Shown here: one piece after another, positions 51,129 through 59,613 of the stretch
Position numbering within the stretch: position 1 is the first letter of the stretch
How the letters are laid out: every line of letters starts with the position of its first letter
Source: Rhodospirillaceae bacterium
GTDB lineage: Bacteria > Pseudomonadota > Alphaproteobacteria > Dongiales > Dongiaceae
Direction: 5' to 3'
Assembly (NCBI GenBank): GCA_008012315.1
Contig: SSEL01000024.1
Coordinates: forward strand, 1 to 64,000
Length of the DNA: 64,000 nucleotides
Position numbers and translations under genes: made by a program
The notes under the pieces: generated by a model
What the model was told of the DNA's origin: nothing
Databases searched by the model: none
The model's input: only the letters and a program-made list of their open reading frames with translations

Positions 51129-53008
51129 ATAAGCAGCAATCACAGACCATTCAGCGCGTCTTTTCCCGCCGGGTCGTCCTGCTCGGCGGCGGGCAGGTTC
51201 TGCTGCTCTCGGCGCTGTTCGGCCGCATGTACTATCTGCAGGTTCTCGAATCCGACAAATACAAGGTGCTGGCGGAAGAGAACCGCATCAATCGTCGATT
51301 GCTGCCGCCCTCGCGCGGCTTGATCCTCGACCGTTTCGGCGTGCCGCTAGCCAACAATTTTCCCAATTATCGGGCCATGCTGATCGCCGAGCAAACGCCC
51401 GATCTGGAAGAAACCTTGCGCGACTTCGCGCAGCTCGTGCCGATGTCAGAACGTGAACGGACCAAGGTGCTGCGCGAACGGGCGCGCAGCCGGGCCTTCA
51501 TGCCGATCACCGTCAAAGAGGATCTGACCTGGGAGCAGGTGGCGCAGGTCGAGATCAATCTGCCGGATCTGCCGGGCATCAGCATCGATGTCGATCAGAA
51601 ACGTCATTATCCTTACGGCGGTATCACCTCGCATATCCTGGGCTATGTCGCCTCCGTCTCTGAAAGCGACCTTGCCAGGGATCCCGACCCGCTGCTGCAA
51701 TTGCCGGGCTTTCATATCGGCAAGAATGGCCTGGAGAAGCAGTATGAGACGCTTCTGCGCGGCAAGGCAGGCGAGAGCCAGTTCGAAGTCAATTCGGTCG
51801 GCCGCACGATCCGCGAGTTGACGCGGCAGGAAGGCCAGCCGGGCGAGGATATGGTGACTACGCTGGATATCGGCCTGCAGCAATTCACGCATCAGCGACT
51901 GGCCAGCGAGCTGGCCGGCGCGGCGGTCGTGATGGATATTTTTTCCGGCGATGTGCTCGCACTGGCATCGACACCATCTTACGATCCGGCGGCTTTCAGC
52001 CGCGGCCTGACATCGCTGGAATGGCAGGCGCTGGTCAGCGACATCTATGGGCCGCTGACGAATAAAGCGATCGCGGGGCAATATCCGCCGGGCTCGACGT
52101 TCAAGCTGATGACCTCGCTGGCCGCCCTGAAATCCGGGATCAATCCCAGTGCCACCGTCTTCTGCTCCGGTGTCACCGCTTTGGGCAACGCCCGGTTCCA
52201 TTGCTGGCGCAAGGAAGGGCACGGCACGCAGAACATGACCGATGCCCTGAAGAATTCCTGCGACGTGTATTTCTACGAAATGGCACGTCGCATCGGCATC
52301 GATGCGATTGCCGAGATGGCGCGCCAGTTCGGTTTGGGGCAAGCGGAAGGGCTGGACCTGCCGGGGGAGAAAAATGGTCTCATTCCCGATCGCGCCTGGA
52401 AACGCGCAACGATGGGCGAGCCGTGGCATCAGGGCGAAACCCTGGTCAATGCCATCGGCCAGGGCTTCGTGCAGACGACCCCGCTGCAGCTTTGCGTGAT
52501 GGTCTCGCGCGTCGCCAATGGCGGCTATGCCGTGCGGCCGCATCTGATGCGGGCAGCGGGCGATGCCAACCAGGTCAAGGCGGACGGCCCCAGCACATTT
52601 CCCTCGATGGGAATCGACACCGACTGGCTGACGATTGTCCGGACCGGCATGGACCGTGTCTCCAACGAACTGCGCGGCACGGCCTATCGTTCGCGAATCA
52701 CCATTCCGGGGATGGAGCTGGCTGGAAAAACCGGCAGCAGCCAGGTGCGCCGGATCACCATGGCGGAGCGCAGCAGGGGTGTCCGCAAGAACGAGAATCT
52801 ACCCTGGAACCAGCGCGACCACGCCCTGTTCGTCGCCTTCGCGCCGGTACATGCACCACGCTATGCCTGTTGTGTGGTGGTGGAGCATGGTGGCGGTGGT
52901 TCCACCGTGGCGGCGCCGATCGCCCGTGATATCCTGATCGAATGCCAGCGCCGCGATCCGTCGCGCCGCAATCCCAATATCGAGGGCGGGCGCAATGAGA
53001 TGCCTTGA
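51125..53008 (+). CDS. mrdA: Penicillin-binding protein 2
   Basis: Monofunctional transpeptidase of the elongasome. 627 residues: N-terminal membrane anchor (VVLLGGGQVLLLSALFGRMYYLQV), PBP dimerisation domain (ENRINRRLLPPSRGLILDR), transpeptidase motifs PPGSTFKLMT (SxxK), SCDVYF region (SxN), and AGKTGSSQ (KTG). Catalytic Ser is in GSTFK. Fourth gene of the mre operon. Confidence 0.97.
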   Translation: MNKQQSQTIQRVFSRRVVLLGGGQVLLLSALFGRMYYLQVLESDKYKVLAEENRINRRLLPPSRGLILDRFGVPLANNFPNYRAMLIAEQTPDLEETLRDFAQLVPMSERERTKVLRERARSRAFMPITVKEDLTWEQVAQVEINLPDLPGISIDVDQKRHYPYGGITSHILGYVASVSESDLARDPDPLLQLPGFHIGKNGLEKQYETLLRGKAGESQFEVNSVGRTIRELTRQEGQPGEDMVTTLDIGLQQFTHQRLASELAGAAVVMDIFSGDVLALASTPSYDPAAFSRGLTSLEWQALVSDIYGPLTNKAIAGQYPPGSTFKLMTSLAALKSGINPSATVFCSGVTALGNARFHCWRKEGHGTQNMTDALKNSCDVYFYEMARRIGIDAIAEMARQFGLGQAEGLDLPGEKNGLIPDRAWKRATMGEPWHQGETLVNAIGQGFVQTTPLQLCVMVSRVANGGYAVRPHLMRAAGDANQVKADGPSTFPSMGIDTDWLTIVRTGMDRVSNELRGTAYRSRITIPGMELAGKTGSSQVRRITMAERSRGVRKNENLPWNQRDHALFVAFAPVHAPRYACCVVVEHGGGGSTVAAPIARDILIECQRRDPSRRNPNIEGGRNEMP

Positions 53009-53068
53009 CCTGGATATGTCGATCGCTTCCCGTTTGCCGGCGTGCCGTTCCGTGGCATGGAGGCCTTA

Positions 53069-54229
53069 ATGGTTTTGCAACTGCATACCGCGCGCGGCCC
53101 GCGCAAGATGACCATCGGCACAAAGCTGAGGAACGTCACCTGGAGCATGGTGCTGGTGATTTGCGCGGTCGCCTCGATCGGCTTCGCCATGCTCTATTCC
53201 GCCGCCCATGGCAGTTACGATCCCTGGATGGATCGGCAGATGGCGCGTTTCGGCATCGGCCTCGTCATGATGCTGGCGATCGCCATGGTGGATTTGCGAA
53301 GCCTCATGAAGATCGCCTATCCGCTCTATGCGATTGCCTTCGTTCTGCTGATCTATGTCGATGTCGCCGGCGAAATCGGCATGGGTGCGCAACGCTGGAT
53401 CGATTTGAAGGTCATCCAGCTGCAGCCGTCGGAGATCATGAAGATCGCGCTGGTGCTGGCCCTGGCGCGGTATTTCCATGGCTTCACCTATGAGGACATG
53501 AAACGTCCGATGGTGCTGATCATCCCGACCTTGATGGCCTTGCTGCCGACCGGCCTGGTGCTGAAGCAGCCGGATCTCGGCACCGCTTTGATGCTGACGA
53601 TGGTGGGTGGGGCGATCTTCTTTGTCGCCGGTGTCCGCTGGTGGAAATTCGCCGTGGTCTTTGCGATCGCGATCGCGGGCGCCTATTTCGCCTGGAATTC
53701 CGACCTGCTGCATGATTACCAGAAGAAGCGGGTGCTGACCTTCCTCGACCCTAGCCAGGATGCCCTGGGTGCGGGCTATCACATCACGCAGTCGAAGATC
53801 GCGCTCGGGTCCGGCGGCGTCTTCGGCAAGGGCTTCCTGCAGGGCTCGCAGAGCCATCTCGACTTCCTGCCGGAGCGCCAGACCGATTTCATCTTCACTA
53901 TGTTCGCCGAGGAATTCGGCATGGTCGGCGGCGTGGTCCTGGTGGGCCTCTACAGCCTGCTGGTGCTCTATGGCATCGTCATCGCGCTGCGATCGCGCAG
54001 CCATTTCGGGCGGTTGCTGGCCTATGGCCTCTCGGCCAATCTCTTCCTGTACTTCTTCATCAACACCGCCATGGTGATGGGATTGATCCCCGTCGTCGGC
54101 ATTCCTTTGCCGCTGATTTCCTATGGCGGCACCGCGATGATGACGGTGATGATCGGTTTCGGCCTGATCATCTCGGTTTACGTGCACCGTGACATGCGGC
54201 TGGGCCGCCGCAACGGCGACGATGAATGA
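53069..54229 (+). CDS. rodA: Rod shape-determining protein RodA (peptidoglycan glycosyltransferase)
   Basis: SEDS-family polymerase working with PBP2. About ten membrane segments. SEDS motifs: GAQRWIDLKVIQLQPSEIMKIALVLALARYF, LKQPDLGTALML, FLPERQTDFIFTMFAEEFG, and GIPLPLISYGGTAMM. The ATG at 53069 is preferred to 53042 because GGAGG lies 5 nt before it, giving 386 residues. Last gene of the mre operon. Confidence 0.96.
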   Translation: MVLQLHTARGPRKMTIGTKLRNVTWSMVLVICAVASIGFAMLYSAAHGSYDPWMDRQMARFGIGLVMMLAIAMVDLRSLMKIAYPLYAIAFVLLIYVDVAGEIGMGAQRWIDLKVIQLQPSEIMKIALVLALARYFHGFTYEDMKRPMVLIIPTLMALLPTGLVLKQPDLGTALMLTMVGGAIFFVAGVRWWKFAVVFAIAIAGAYFAWNSDLLHDYQKKRVLTFLDPSQDALGAGYHITQSKIALGSGGVFGKGFLQGSQSHLDFLPERQTDFIFTMFAEEFGMVGGVVLVGLYSLLVLYGIVIALRSRSHFGRLLAYGLSANLFLYFFINTAMVMGLIPVVGIPLPLISYGGTAMMTVMIGFGLIISVYVHRDMRLGRRNGDDE

Positions 54230-54295
54230 GCCGGCTGGGCCAGGCTCCCAACTATCTTTTTGATCGGCAAAGAGAAAAATCTTCATAATTAGCTA

Positions 54296-54325
54296 TCGAC
54301 AAAGCTGTCACGGTTCTGCTATACG
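54296..54325 (+). promoter_or_regulatory. Promoter of tRNA-Lys
   Basis: TCGACA at 54296-54301 and TATACG at 54320-54325 with an 18-nt spacer, about 60 nt before the tRNA. Confidence 0.45.
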
Positions 54326-54386
54326 GCGGGCCGGATTGACGATGAGGCCGGGCGAACACCGGTCGAGCCGGCTGATCCAGACCGGG

Positions 54387-54519
<133 letters not shown>

Positions 54520-55614
54520 TTACGCCTTCGGTTTTACAGTCGTGCCCAAAGCGGCGTCGAGATGCGCGACCGTGATCTGCGCGCGTCGGCGCTGATCCGA
54601 ATATTTTTTTGCCATCTGCATCGTCGCGTGGCCGGTGATATCGGCGACCGCTTCCCATGCGATCCGGTCTGGATAATTGAGGCTCTTGTAGATCTCGTAA
54701 ACGCGCGTGGCGGCGGTATAGCGAAGGCCGTGAGTGGTGAAGTCCTTCGGTAGGTCGGCTTCTTCATAGGCCTCGCGCATCATATGTCGGAAGTAATCTT
54801 CTTTCATGGCGCCACCGCTGGGCGTGGTGAGCAGCGGGCCGACGCGATCCATCAGATGTGCAATCGCCACCTTGAGGTCCGCCGGCATCGGGATCCAGAC
54901 GCGGGTGCCGGTCTTCTCCTGCACGATGCGGATCTCATTATCGCGGATGTCGTTACGACGCATCGCGAAGACATCCTGGCCACGCTGACCGGTATTCAGC
55001 GCGAGCTCGAAAGCCGTCCGCTTGAGATCGCCGATCCGATGGCGCTTGCGAAATTGCACGATTTCATCTTCCTCGGCCGGGCGATGGCCTTCGCCCGTCT
55101 TTAGTTTCTTGATCTTGTCGCTGTTGTGCCAGGTGACGAGCAGATTGCAGAAGGTGACAAGGCCGTTTGCGGCGGACGGGCGATAGTGAGGCGTGCCAGG
55201 CTCGCCTGCAAACTCGCTGCGCAGCTTCTTGATTACCTTCGGTGTGAGACTGGCCATTGGAAGATCGCCGAGCGAGGGAACGCGCCTGATGATCTTGTCG
55301 CCTTCCTTGATCACCTCGCCTTCGCCGAGCACGCTGATATAGCGCAGATAGCCCTTCCGAGTTTTGGGCTTGAGGGAAAGATAATCGTCGCTGCGCTTAT
55401 ACTCGCGCAGGGCATCTGCAATCGAGCCCGGCGCCGGTTCTCCTTTTGGCTGTTCACCGTCAAATGAAGCATGGATGCGGTCATAATTGCGCTTCCATTC
55501 CGTGCTGGCGAACTCACCCTCGATCTTTAGGCTTTGGCCGTCCCGGCGATAGTAGCAGTAGAGCCGCCCCTTCGACTTCACCGCTTGCACATATGGGTAG
55601 TCGACTTTGACCAT
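54520..55614 (-). CDS. int: Tyrosine integrase of the tRNA-Lys element
   Basis: Site-specific recombinase. N-terminal arm-binding and core-binding regions (about 1-170), then a catalytic domain with the Arg of NTGQRGQDVFAMR, HGLRYTAATR (His and second Arg), GHATMQMAKKYSDQ (His, and nucleophile Tyr). Start at 55614 (MVKVDYPYV) preferred, giving 364 residues; the upstream frame is a shadow of the next gene. Last gene of the element before tRNA-Lys. Confidence 0.93.
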   Translation of the reverse strand: MVKVDYPYVQAVKSKGRLYCYYRRDGQSLKIEGEFASTEWKRNYDRIHASFDGEQPKGEPAPGSIADALREYKRSDDYLSLKPKTRKGYLRYISVLGEGEVIKEGDKIIRRVPSLGDLPMASLTPKVIKKLRSEFAGEPGTPHYRPSAANGLVTFCNLLVTWHNSDKIKKLKTGEGHRPAEEDEIVQFRKRHRIGDLKRTAFELALNTGQRGQDVFAMRRNDIRDNEIRIVQEKTGTRVWIPMPADLKVAIAHLMDRVGPLLTTPSGGAMKEDYFRHMMREAYEEADLPKDFTTHGLRYTAATRVYEIYKSLNYPDRIAWEAVADITGHATMQMAKKYSDQRRRAQITVAHLDAALGTTVKPKA

Positions 55615-55615
55615 G

Positions 55616-55894
55616 CTATTTTCCGAACCGGCCGAGGGCTTCTGCCTCGGCATCCGCGACCGCGATCCCTGCTATTCTACCTGAGCCCCGATCGCTCGCG
55701 TCGTCAAGCAACAGCCGATCCCAGGTGAGGCGCGTCCCGGTCTTGCCGCGCTTTTCCGGCCTCGGCCATTTGCCCATCTCGACCTCTTCCAGGAATAGGT
55801 TCACCGAAACGCCGACATAGGCAGCGGCCTGCTCTGACGAAAGCCAGCGAGGCCAGTACGGCAAGTCTTTGATGTCATGAAGCTTTGCGGTCAT
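55616..55894 (-). CDS. Helix-turn-helix protein, likely excisionase
   Basis: 92 residues with an AlpA/MerR-like helix-turn-helix: WLSSEQAAAYVGVSVNLFLEEVEMGKWPRPEKRGKTGTRLTWDRLLLD. Position directly upstream of the integrase suggests a recombination directionality factor. It overlaps the preceding gene as ATGA. Confidence 0.75.
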   Translation of the reverse strand: MTAKLHDIKDLPYWPRWLSSEQAAAYVGVSVNLFLEEVEMGKWPRPEKRGKTGTRLTWDRLLLDDASDRGSGRIAGIAVADAEAEALGRFGK

Positions 55895-56418
55895 CGTGCT
55901 GCCGTCATTGCCCTTTCGACACGCGCGGGCGGCATCGCCACGCCGGCGTCTGCCTTGGCCTGCTGCCGCTTGCGGAAGTGATCGGCCGGGAGGGCCTCGA
56001 TCCTGGCCAGTTCGCGCGCGATCACGACCGGCAGCGAAATGCCCGCTGCCGCCGCATAAGCGATCAGGGTGACGCCGATACCGGCCGTCTCCTGGACCGG
56101 GTCGCCTATTGGCTTGCTGTAGACGTGCCGCACCAGGGCGGTCGCCTGAGGCTGTGGCAGGTCTTCGGCCTGGGCCAGCTCGATCGCCTCCTCGAGCACA
56201 CGGGCGGCGCGCTCCTGCCGGCTCTCGAAGGCTTCACGGCCTACGCTGGTCAAGACCCATGACCGGATCCTTGTCGCCCATTGCTGCCAGACCAGCCCCG
56301 GCCGTCGATTCTGCTCGGCGGCCTGCAGGCGGTCGACCATCCACAACACGTCATCATTCATCTGCGGCGGGCAGGTCGACATGATGCGGGCGATGCGCGC
56401 CCGGTCAGCTTTGGTCAT
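55891..56418 (-). CDS. MazG-like nucleotide pyrophosphohydrolase domain protein
   Basis: 175 residues. The segment RVLEEAIELAQAEDLP followed by DPVQETAGIGVTLIAYAAAAGI has the EExxE / ExxD-like helical pattern of MazG-type phage proteins, which hydrolyse NTPs or alarmones. Start at 56418 (MTKADRARIARIM). The longer open frame upstream is a shadow. Assignment by pattern only. Confidence 0.6.
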   Translation of the reverse strand: MTKADRARIARIMSTCPPQMNDDVLWMVDRLQAAEQNRRPGLVWQQWATRIRSWVLTSVGREAFESRQERAARVLEEAIELAQAEDLPQPQATALVRHVYSKPIGDPVQETAGIGVTLIAYAAAAGISLPVVIARELARIEALPADHFRKRQQAKADAGVAMPPARVERAMTAAR

Positions 56419-56632
56419 GTTTTGCTTCCTTGGCGGGCGTGGCGGGATTAAGCGCGTCGTATAGATCAAGCCAGCGCCGGTTTGAGATATATTGATTTCC
56501 GGTAGAGCCGCGAAATTGGCGGGCCTTCGCCCTGAGGTCCGCGAGATATTCCGGATCATGATTCGGCATGACCGTGCGCGCCGCCTTCTCGATCCGCTTA
56601 AGGCGGCGATATTCTTTGATGTCGATCAACAT
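56405..56632 (-). CDS. Small hypothetical element protein
   Basis: 75 residues, basic, starting MLIDIKEYRRLKRIEKAARTV. No family recognised. Overlaps its neighbours by 14 and 7 nt, which supports translation in the chain. Confidence 0.55.
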   Translation of the reverse strand: MLIDIKEYRRLKRIEKAARTVMPNHDPEYLADLRAKARQFRGSTGNQYISNRRWLDLYDALNPATPAKEAKHDQS

Positions 56633-56808
56633 ACCGGCGTCTTCTCCCAAATCACCCGGACGCCCGCGTGGTCCGGACATTCGACCCTGAGCGTCCCTGG
56701 ATTGCATTCTGCATGGTCCCGGATCATTTGTTCTTCGCTCATGTCCGCCGGTATCTCGAGGTCGAGCATGTAGAAGCCGCCGCCGCGATGAAACACATAT
56801 GTCTTCAT
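56626..56808 (-). CDS. Small hypothetical element protein
   Basis: 60 residues starting MKTYVFHRGGGFYMLDLEIP; contains two Cys. No family recognised. ATGA overlap with the upstream gene and 7-nt overlap with the next. Confidence 0.55.
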   Translation of the reverse strand: MKTYVFHRGGGFYMLDLEIPADMSEEQMIRDHAECNPGTLRVECPDHAGVRVIWEKTPVC

Positions 56809-57584
56809 GCCCCACCCTTCGGCGCGAGACACTCAGGCGCGGGCACCATGACTTCGAATGGCCCTTTGCTTTCGCTCCATGCGCGCTGTCTGCCGCCGTC
56901 TTTGCAGATAGCTGACGCCTCTTCGAAGCTATAGCGACCGGCATGTGAAATGATGCCGCGATACCCGGAGCTATCCGGCCCCCACCATGCGCGATGCTCG
57001 TTCGACCAGATCAGCCATTTGTCCGGCCGCGAAGTCGCTCCACTCGGCTGCATATCGCGCATAGCGAAATCGCGATCGGACTGCTTGTCGAGATCGAGAG
57101 CCGTCATCAGCCATTGCGGTTCGGTGTGATACTGGGTCGATCCGTGCCAAATGGCTTTCGGGATGACGCGGCGCTCGGCGACTTCGCCGCGATAGTTCCG
57201 ATAGGCGAATGTCAGCGGCTCGACACCCTTTATGCGCCCGGTGCCTTCGCAGTCGCCGCACTCGAATTCATAGCCGTTTCCCTGTTCATCCTTGCCGTCA
57301 TAGACGCCGTGGCCTTCGCATCGCTTGCAGTCGATGGGGGACACGGCGTCTTTTGGCAGCTGAAGGTAAAAGTTTTCGAGCACAGCGATTTGAATCTTCA
57401 GCCTTATGATGTGCGCCGCTTGCGCATCCAGCATGAAGGTCTGCCAAGCGGGGCTGCCCATTTCGACGTTGGCCGCTTTGGCATCTGGGAACTCGGCCAC
57501 GCAGGCGTTCCAGGTCGCCTCAAACTTTTGCCGATCGAGCGTGTCTTTTTGGACGGCTTCGGTTTTCAGATCGTTTGACATCAT
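56805..57584 (-). CDS. Element protein with DnaJ-type zinc finger
   Basis: 259 residues. A cysteine-rich module, CKRCEGHGVYDG...ECGDCEGTGRIK, has two CxxCxGxG units as in DnaJ zinc fingers. After it comes LTFAYRNYRGEVAERRVIPKAIWHGSTQYHTEPQWLMTALD, a WYL-like stretch common in phage proteins of unknown role. Start overlaps the upstream stop as ATGA. Confidence 0.65.
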   Translation of the reverse strand: MMSNDLKTEAVQKDTLDRQKFEATWNACVAEFPDAKAANVEMGSPAWQTFMLDAQAAHIIRLKIQIAVLENFYLQLPKDAVSPIDCKRCEGHGVYDGKDEQGNGYEFECGDCEGTGRIKGVEPLTFAYRNYRGEVAERRVIPKAIWHGSTQYHTEPQWLMTALDLDKQSDRDFAMRDMQPSGATSRPDKWLIWSNEHRAWWGPDSSGYRGIISHAGRYSFEEASAICKDGGRQRAWSESKGPFEVMVPAPECLAPKGGA

Positions 57585-58411
57585 GGCTCGACCCCATGAG
57601 GTAAGCGGAAGCCGGCGGCATGCTTGTGGCCACCACCGTCATATCGCTTTGCGATCTCCGAGACGTCGATGCCATCCTCTGCTGACCGGAGGCTGAATTC
57701 GCGGCCGTCGGGCTTGTCATAGTAGCAGGCTGAAAAGAGCTCGCCCTGAGCCATCTGATGGCCAGCATCCGACGAAAAGATGTAAGGCAGGTTGGCCACC
57801 GGCACGTCGTAGCCGCCAATCGTCATGCGATGTTGCATGACTTTCAACAGTTCGGCGATATCCTTGTGATGCTTGCGCTCGATCGCTCGGCCGGCTTCGA
57901 GGAACATCACCAATCCGCCGTCGTCCTCAGCTTCGGCCGCCAAGCGATCCCAGGTGCTGAAGTCATAGGCGTATGAAAACAGATTGGCGGCGAAGTCACG
58001 CGAGCGGCCAATTTCGAAGCGCCAGAGATCGCGGTCCTGGACATAGTGCACGAGGCGCGGGATATCCTTTTCAGGATGGAAATATTGCCAAGCCATCATG
58101 GCTCCAGACCGATCAAGATCAAAATGCGCTTTGACGTTCGGCCGGCCCTTAATCGCCTGCAGATCTTCGGCAGCGGTCTTATGATGATCCAGGATCACGA
58201 CCGATGCAGCGATGTCCGCCATTTTTTCCAACACAGGCAGCTTGTAGCTGAAATCGACCAGGAACACGTGGCGGCCTCGAACATCGGGCGGCGGACTTTG
58301 ATATACGCCGGCATGATAGTCGGCGGTGACGCCGTACTTTCTCCAAACCGCCCACGCTGCGGTGAAGCCATCGGCGCAATTGCCGTGATAGATGCAAATT
58401 GTCTTATTCAT
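57581..58411 (-). CDS. DHH-family phosphoesterase
   Basis: 276 residues. Metal-binding motifs of the DHH superfamily: HGNCADGFTAAWAVW, VDFS, ILDHHKTA, FDLDRSGAMMAWQYF, and the DHHA1-type GGGHKHAAGF at the C-terminus. Family members are nanoRNases, pAp phosphatases or cyclic-dinucleotide phosphodiesterases. Start MNKTICIYHG at 58411; the long upstream extension is a shadow. The substrate in this element is unknown. Confidence 0.85.
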   Translation of the reverse strand: MNKTICIYHGNCADGFTAAWAVWRKYGVTADYHAGVYQSPPPDVRGRHVFLVDFSYKLPVLEKMADIAASVVILDHHKTAAEDLQAIKGRPNVKAHFDLDRSGAMMAWQYFHPEKDIPRLVHYVQDRDLWRFEIGRSRDFAANLFSYAYDFSTWDRLAAEAEDDGGLVMFLEAGRAIERKHHKDIAELLKVMQHRMTIGGYDVPVANLPYIFSSDAGHQMAQGELFSACYYDKPDGREFSLRSAEDGIDVSEIAKRYDGGGHKHAAGFRLPHGVEP

Positions 58412-58422
58412 TGTCGCTCCTT

Positions 58423-58731
58423 TCAGCCGATGCCGGCTGCCTTCTCGATCGCTTCTTTTTTGCACCGCTCCCAGATCGCATTGTTCAATGCTTGGCAGCG
58501 ATCCCATCGCCGCATGGTCAGTACGTGCACGCCGCCATGCACTTCCAGCTCCCGCTGTGCCCGAGCATCGACCCGGTTCCAGAGCTTTTGCACCCTGCGG
58601 CGTCTGGCTTTGGTCGCCCGGCTGATCAACCGCCAGCACTTCCCGCAAATGATCTCGCTGTCGGGGAACTTCTCCCGGCTGGCGGTCCGGCGGCAGAAGG
58701 GGACGAGGCAGGGAACGCGGCCGGGTTTCAT
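58423..58731 (-). CDS. Small basic cysteine-containing element protein
   Basis: 102 residues, rich in Arg and Cys (CLVPFC, ICGKCWRLI), possibly a zinc-binding phage protein. No function assigned. Overlaps the upstream gene by ATGA. Confidence 0.6.
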   Translation of the reverse strand: MKPGRVPCLVPFCRRTASREKFPDSEIICGKCWRLISRATKARRRRVQKLWNRVDARAQRELEVHGGVHVLTMRRWDRCQALNNAIWERCKKEAIEKAAGIG

Positions 58732-59609
58732 TCCCGGTCGCTCCGCTCGTATGCCAATTGGATGTCGGCAGAGAGCTGAGTGTCCTCGACGGATGCGAAG
58801 AGACGGTCATAATTCCAGGACGTGTCTCGGAATGTCCGGCCGTCGCCATCCCAGCTATTCAGACAGCCGACGATATCGTTGGCGATCTCCTTGTCCTGAT
58901 CCGTCACGATCTTGAAGCGGTCGAGAGCCACGCTGACAGGGCCGGGGCCATCGGACCAGTCGCCCCGCACCCGACGCATCGCGACGGCGAGGTCGAGCCG
59001 CTGGTCCTTGGTGCGGAGCGCATCGAGGATGTCCTGCCAATCACTATCTGGATCGAGGTCGTAACGGAGGATAATGGCAGCCAGCTCCAGGTTGGCCCGG
59101 CGTTCCGCTTTCCGCCGCTCTTCCGCTTGCTGGCGTGCCGATTGGGCCTGCTGGTCTTCCAGTTTCCCGGCCTCGGCATAGGCGTCATAATCGCGCTTCA
59201 GCCGCTCATAGGTTGAGGTGGCATAGTCGAAGCCATCGTCAGTGGGCACATGCTTTCTGAGATCGTTGAGATATCCGGCCTCCATCGTGATGGAACGCGG
59301 ATATCGCGCGCGGGATTTGGTGTCGCGCTCTGACCACTTCGCCGGCATGCCGACCTCGGCCATGAGACTTTCAATCCGCAGCCGGATGACTTTATTGATC
59401 TCCATGGCCGGCCGGTTCTTTTCATGAGCCTCGACGTCTTTGCGGCGCGCGGTTTCCAGTTGCTCAAGCGCATATTTCGCGATTTGCGATTTTGTCTTGT
59501 CGCCGTGCGTGCGCATATAACTTGCGTAGCTTGCCGGCGATGTCATGCATCGGCTGACCGCGCCGCACTTTTCAACTGGCTGGATTTTGGTCGTGTCGAT
59601 ATCGGCCAT
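58728..59609 (-). CDS. Hypothetical element protein
   Basis: 293 residues, helical, with a Glu/Arg/Gln coiled coil (QQAQSARQQAEERRKAERR) near residues 150-170. No family recognised. It lies 4 nt after the ATPase gene. Confidence 0.6.
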   Translation of the reverse strand: MADIDTTKIQPVEKCGAVSRCMTSPASYASYMRTHGDKTKSQIAKYALEQLETARRKDVEAHEKNRPAMEINKVIRLRIESLMAEVGMPAKWSERDTKSRARYPRSITMEAGYLNDLRKHVPTDDGFDYATSTYERLKRDYDAYAEAGKLEDQQAQSARQQAEERRKAERRANLELAAIILRYDLDPDSDWQDILDALRTKDQRLDLAVAMRRVRGDWSDGPGPVSVALDRFKIVTDQDKEIANDIVGCLNSWDGDGRTFRDTSWNYDRLFASVEDTQLSADIQLAYERSDRE

Positions 59610-59613
59610 TACG

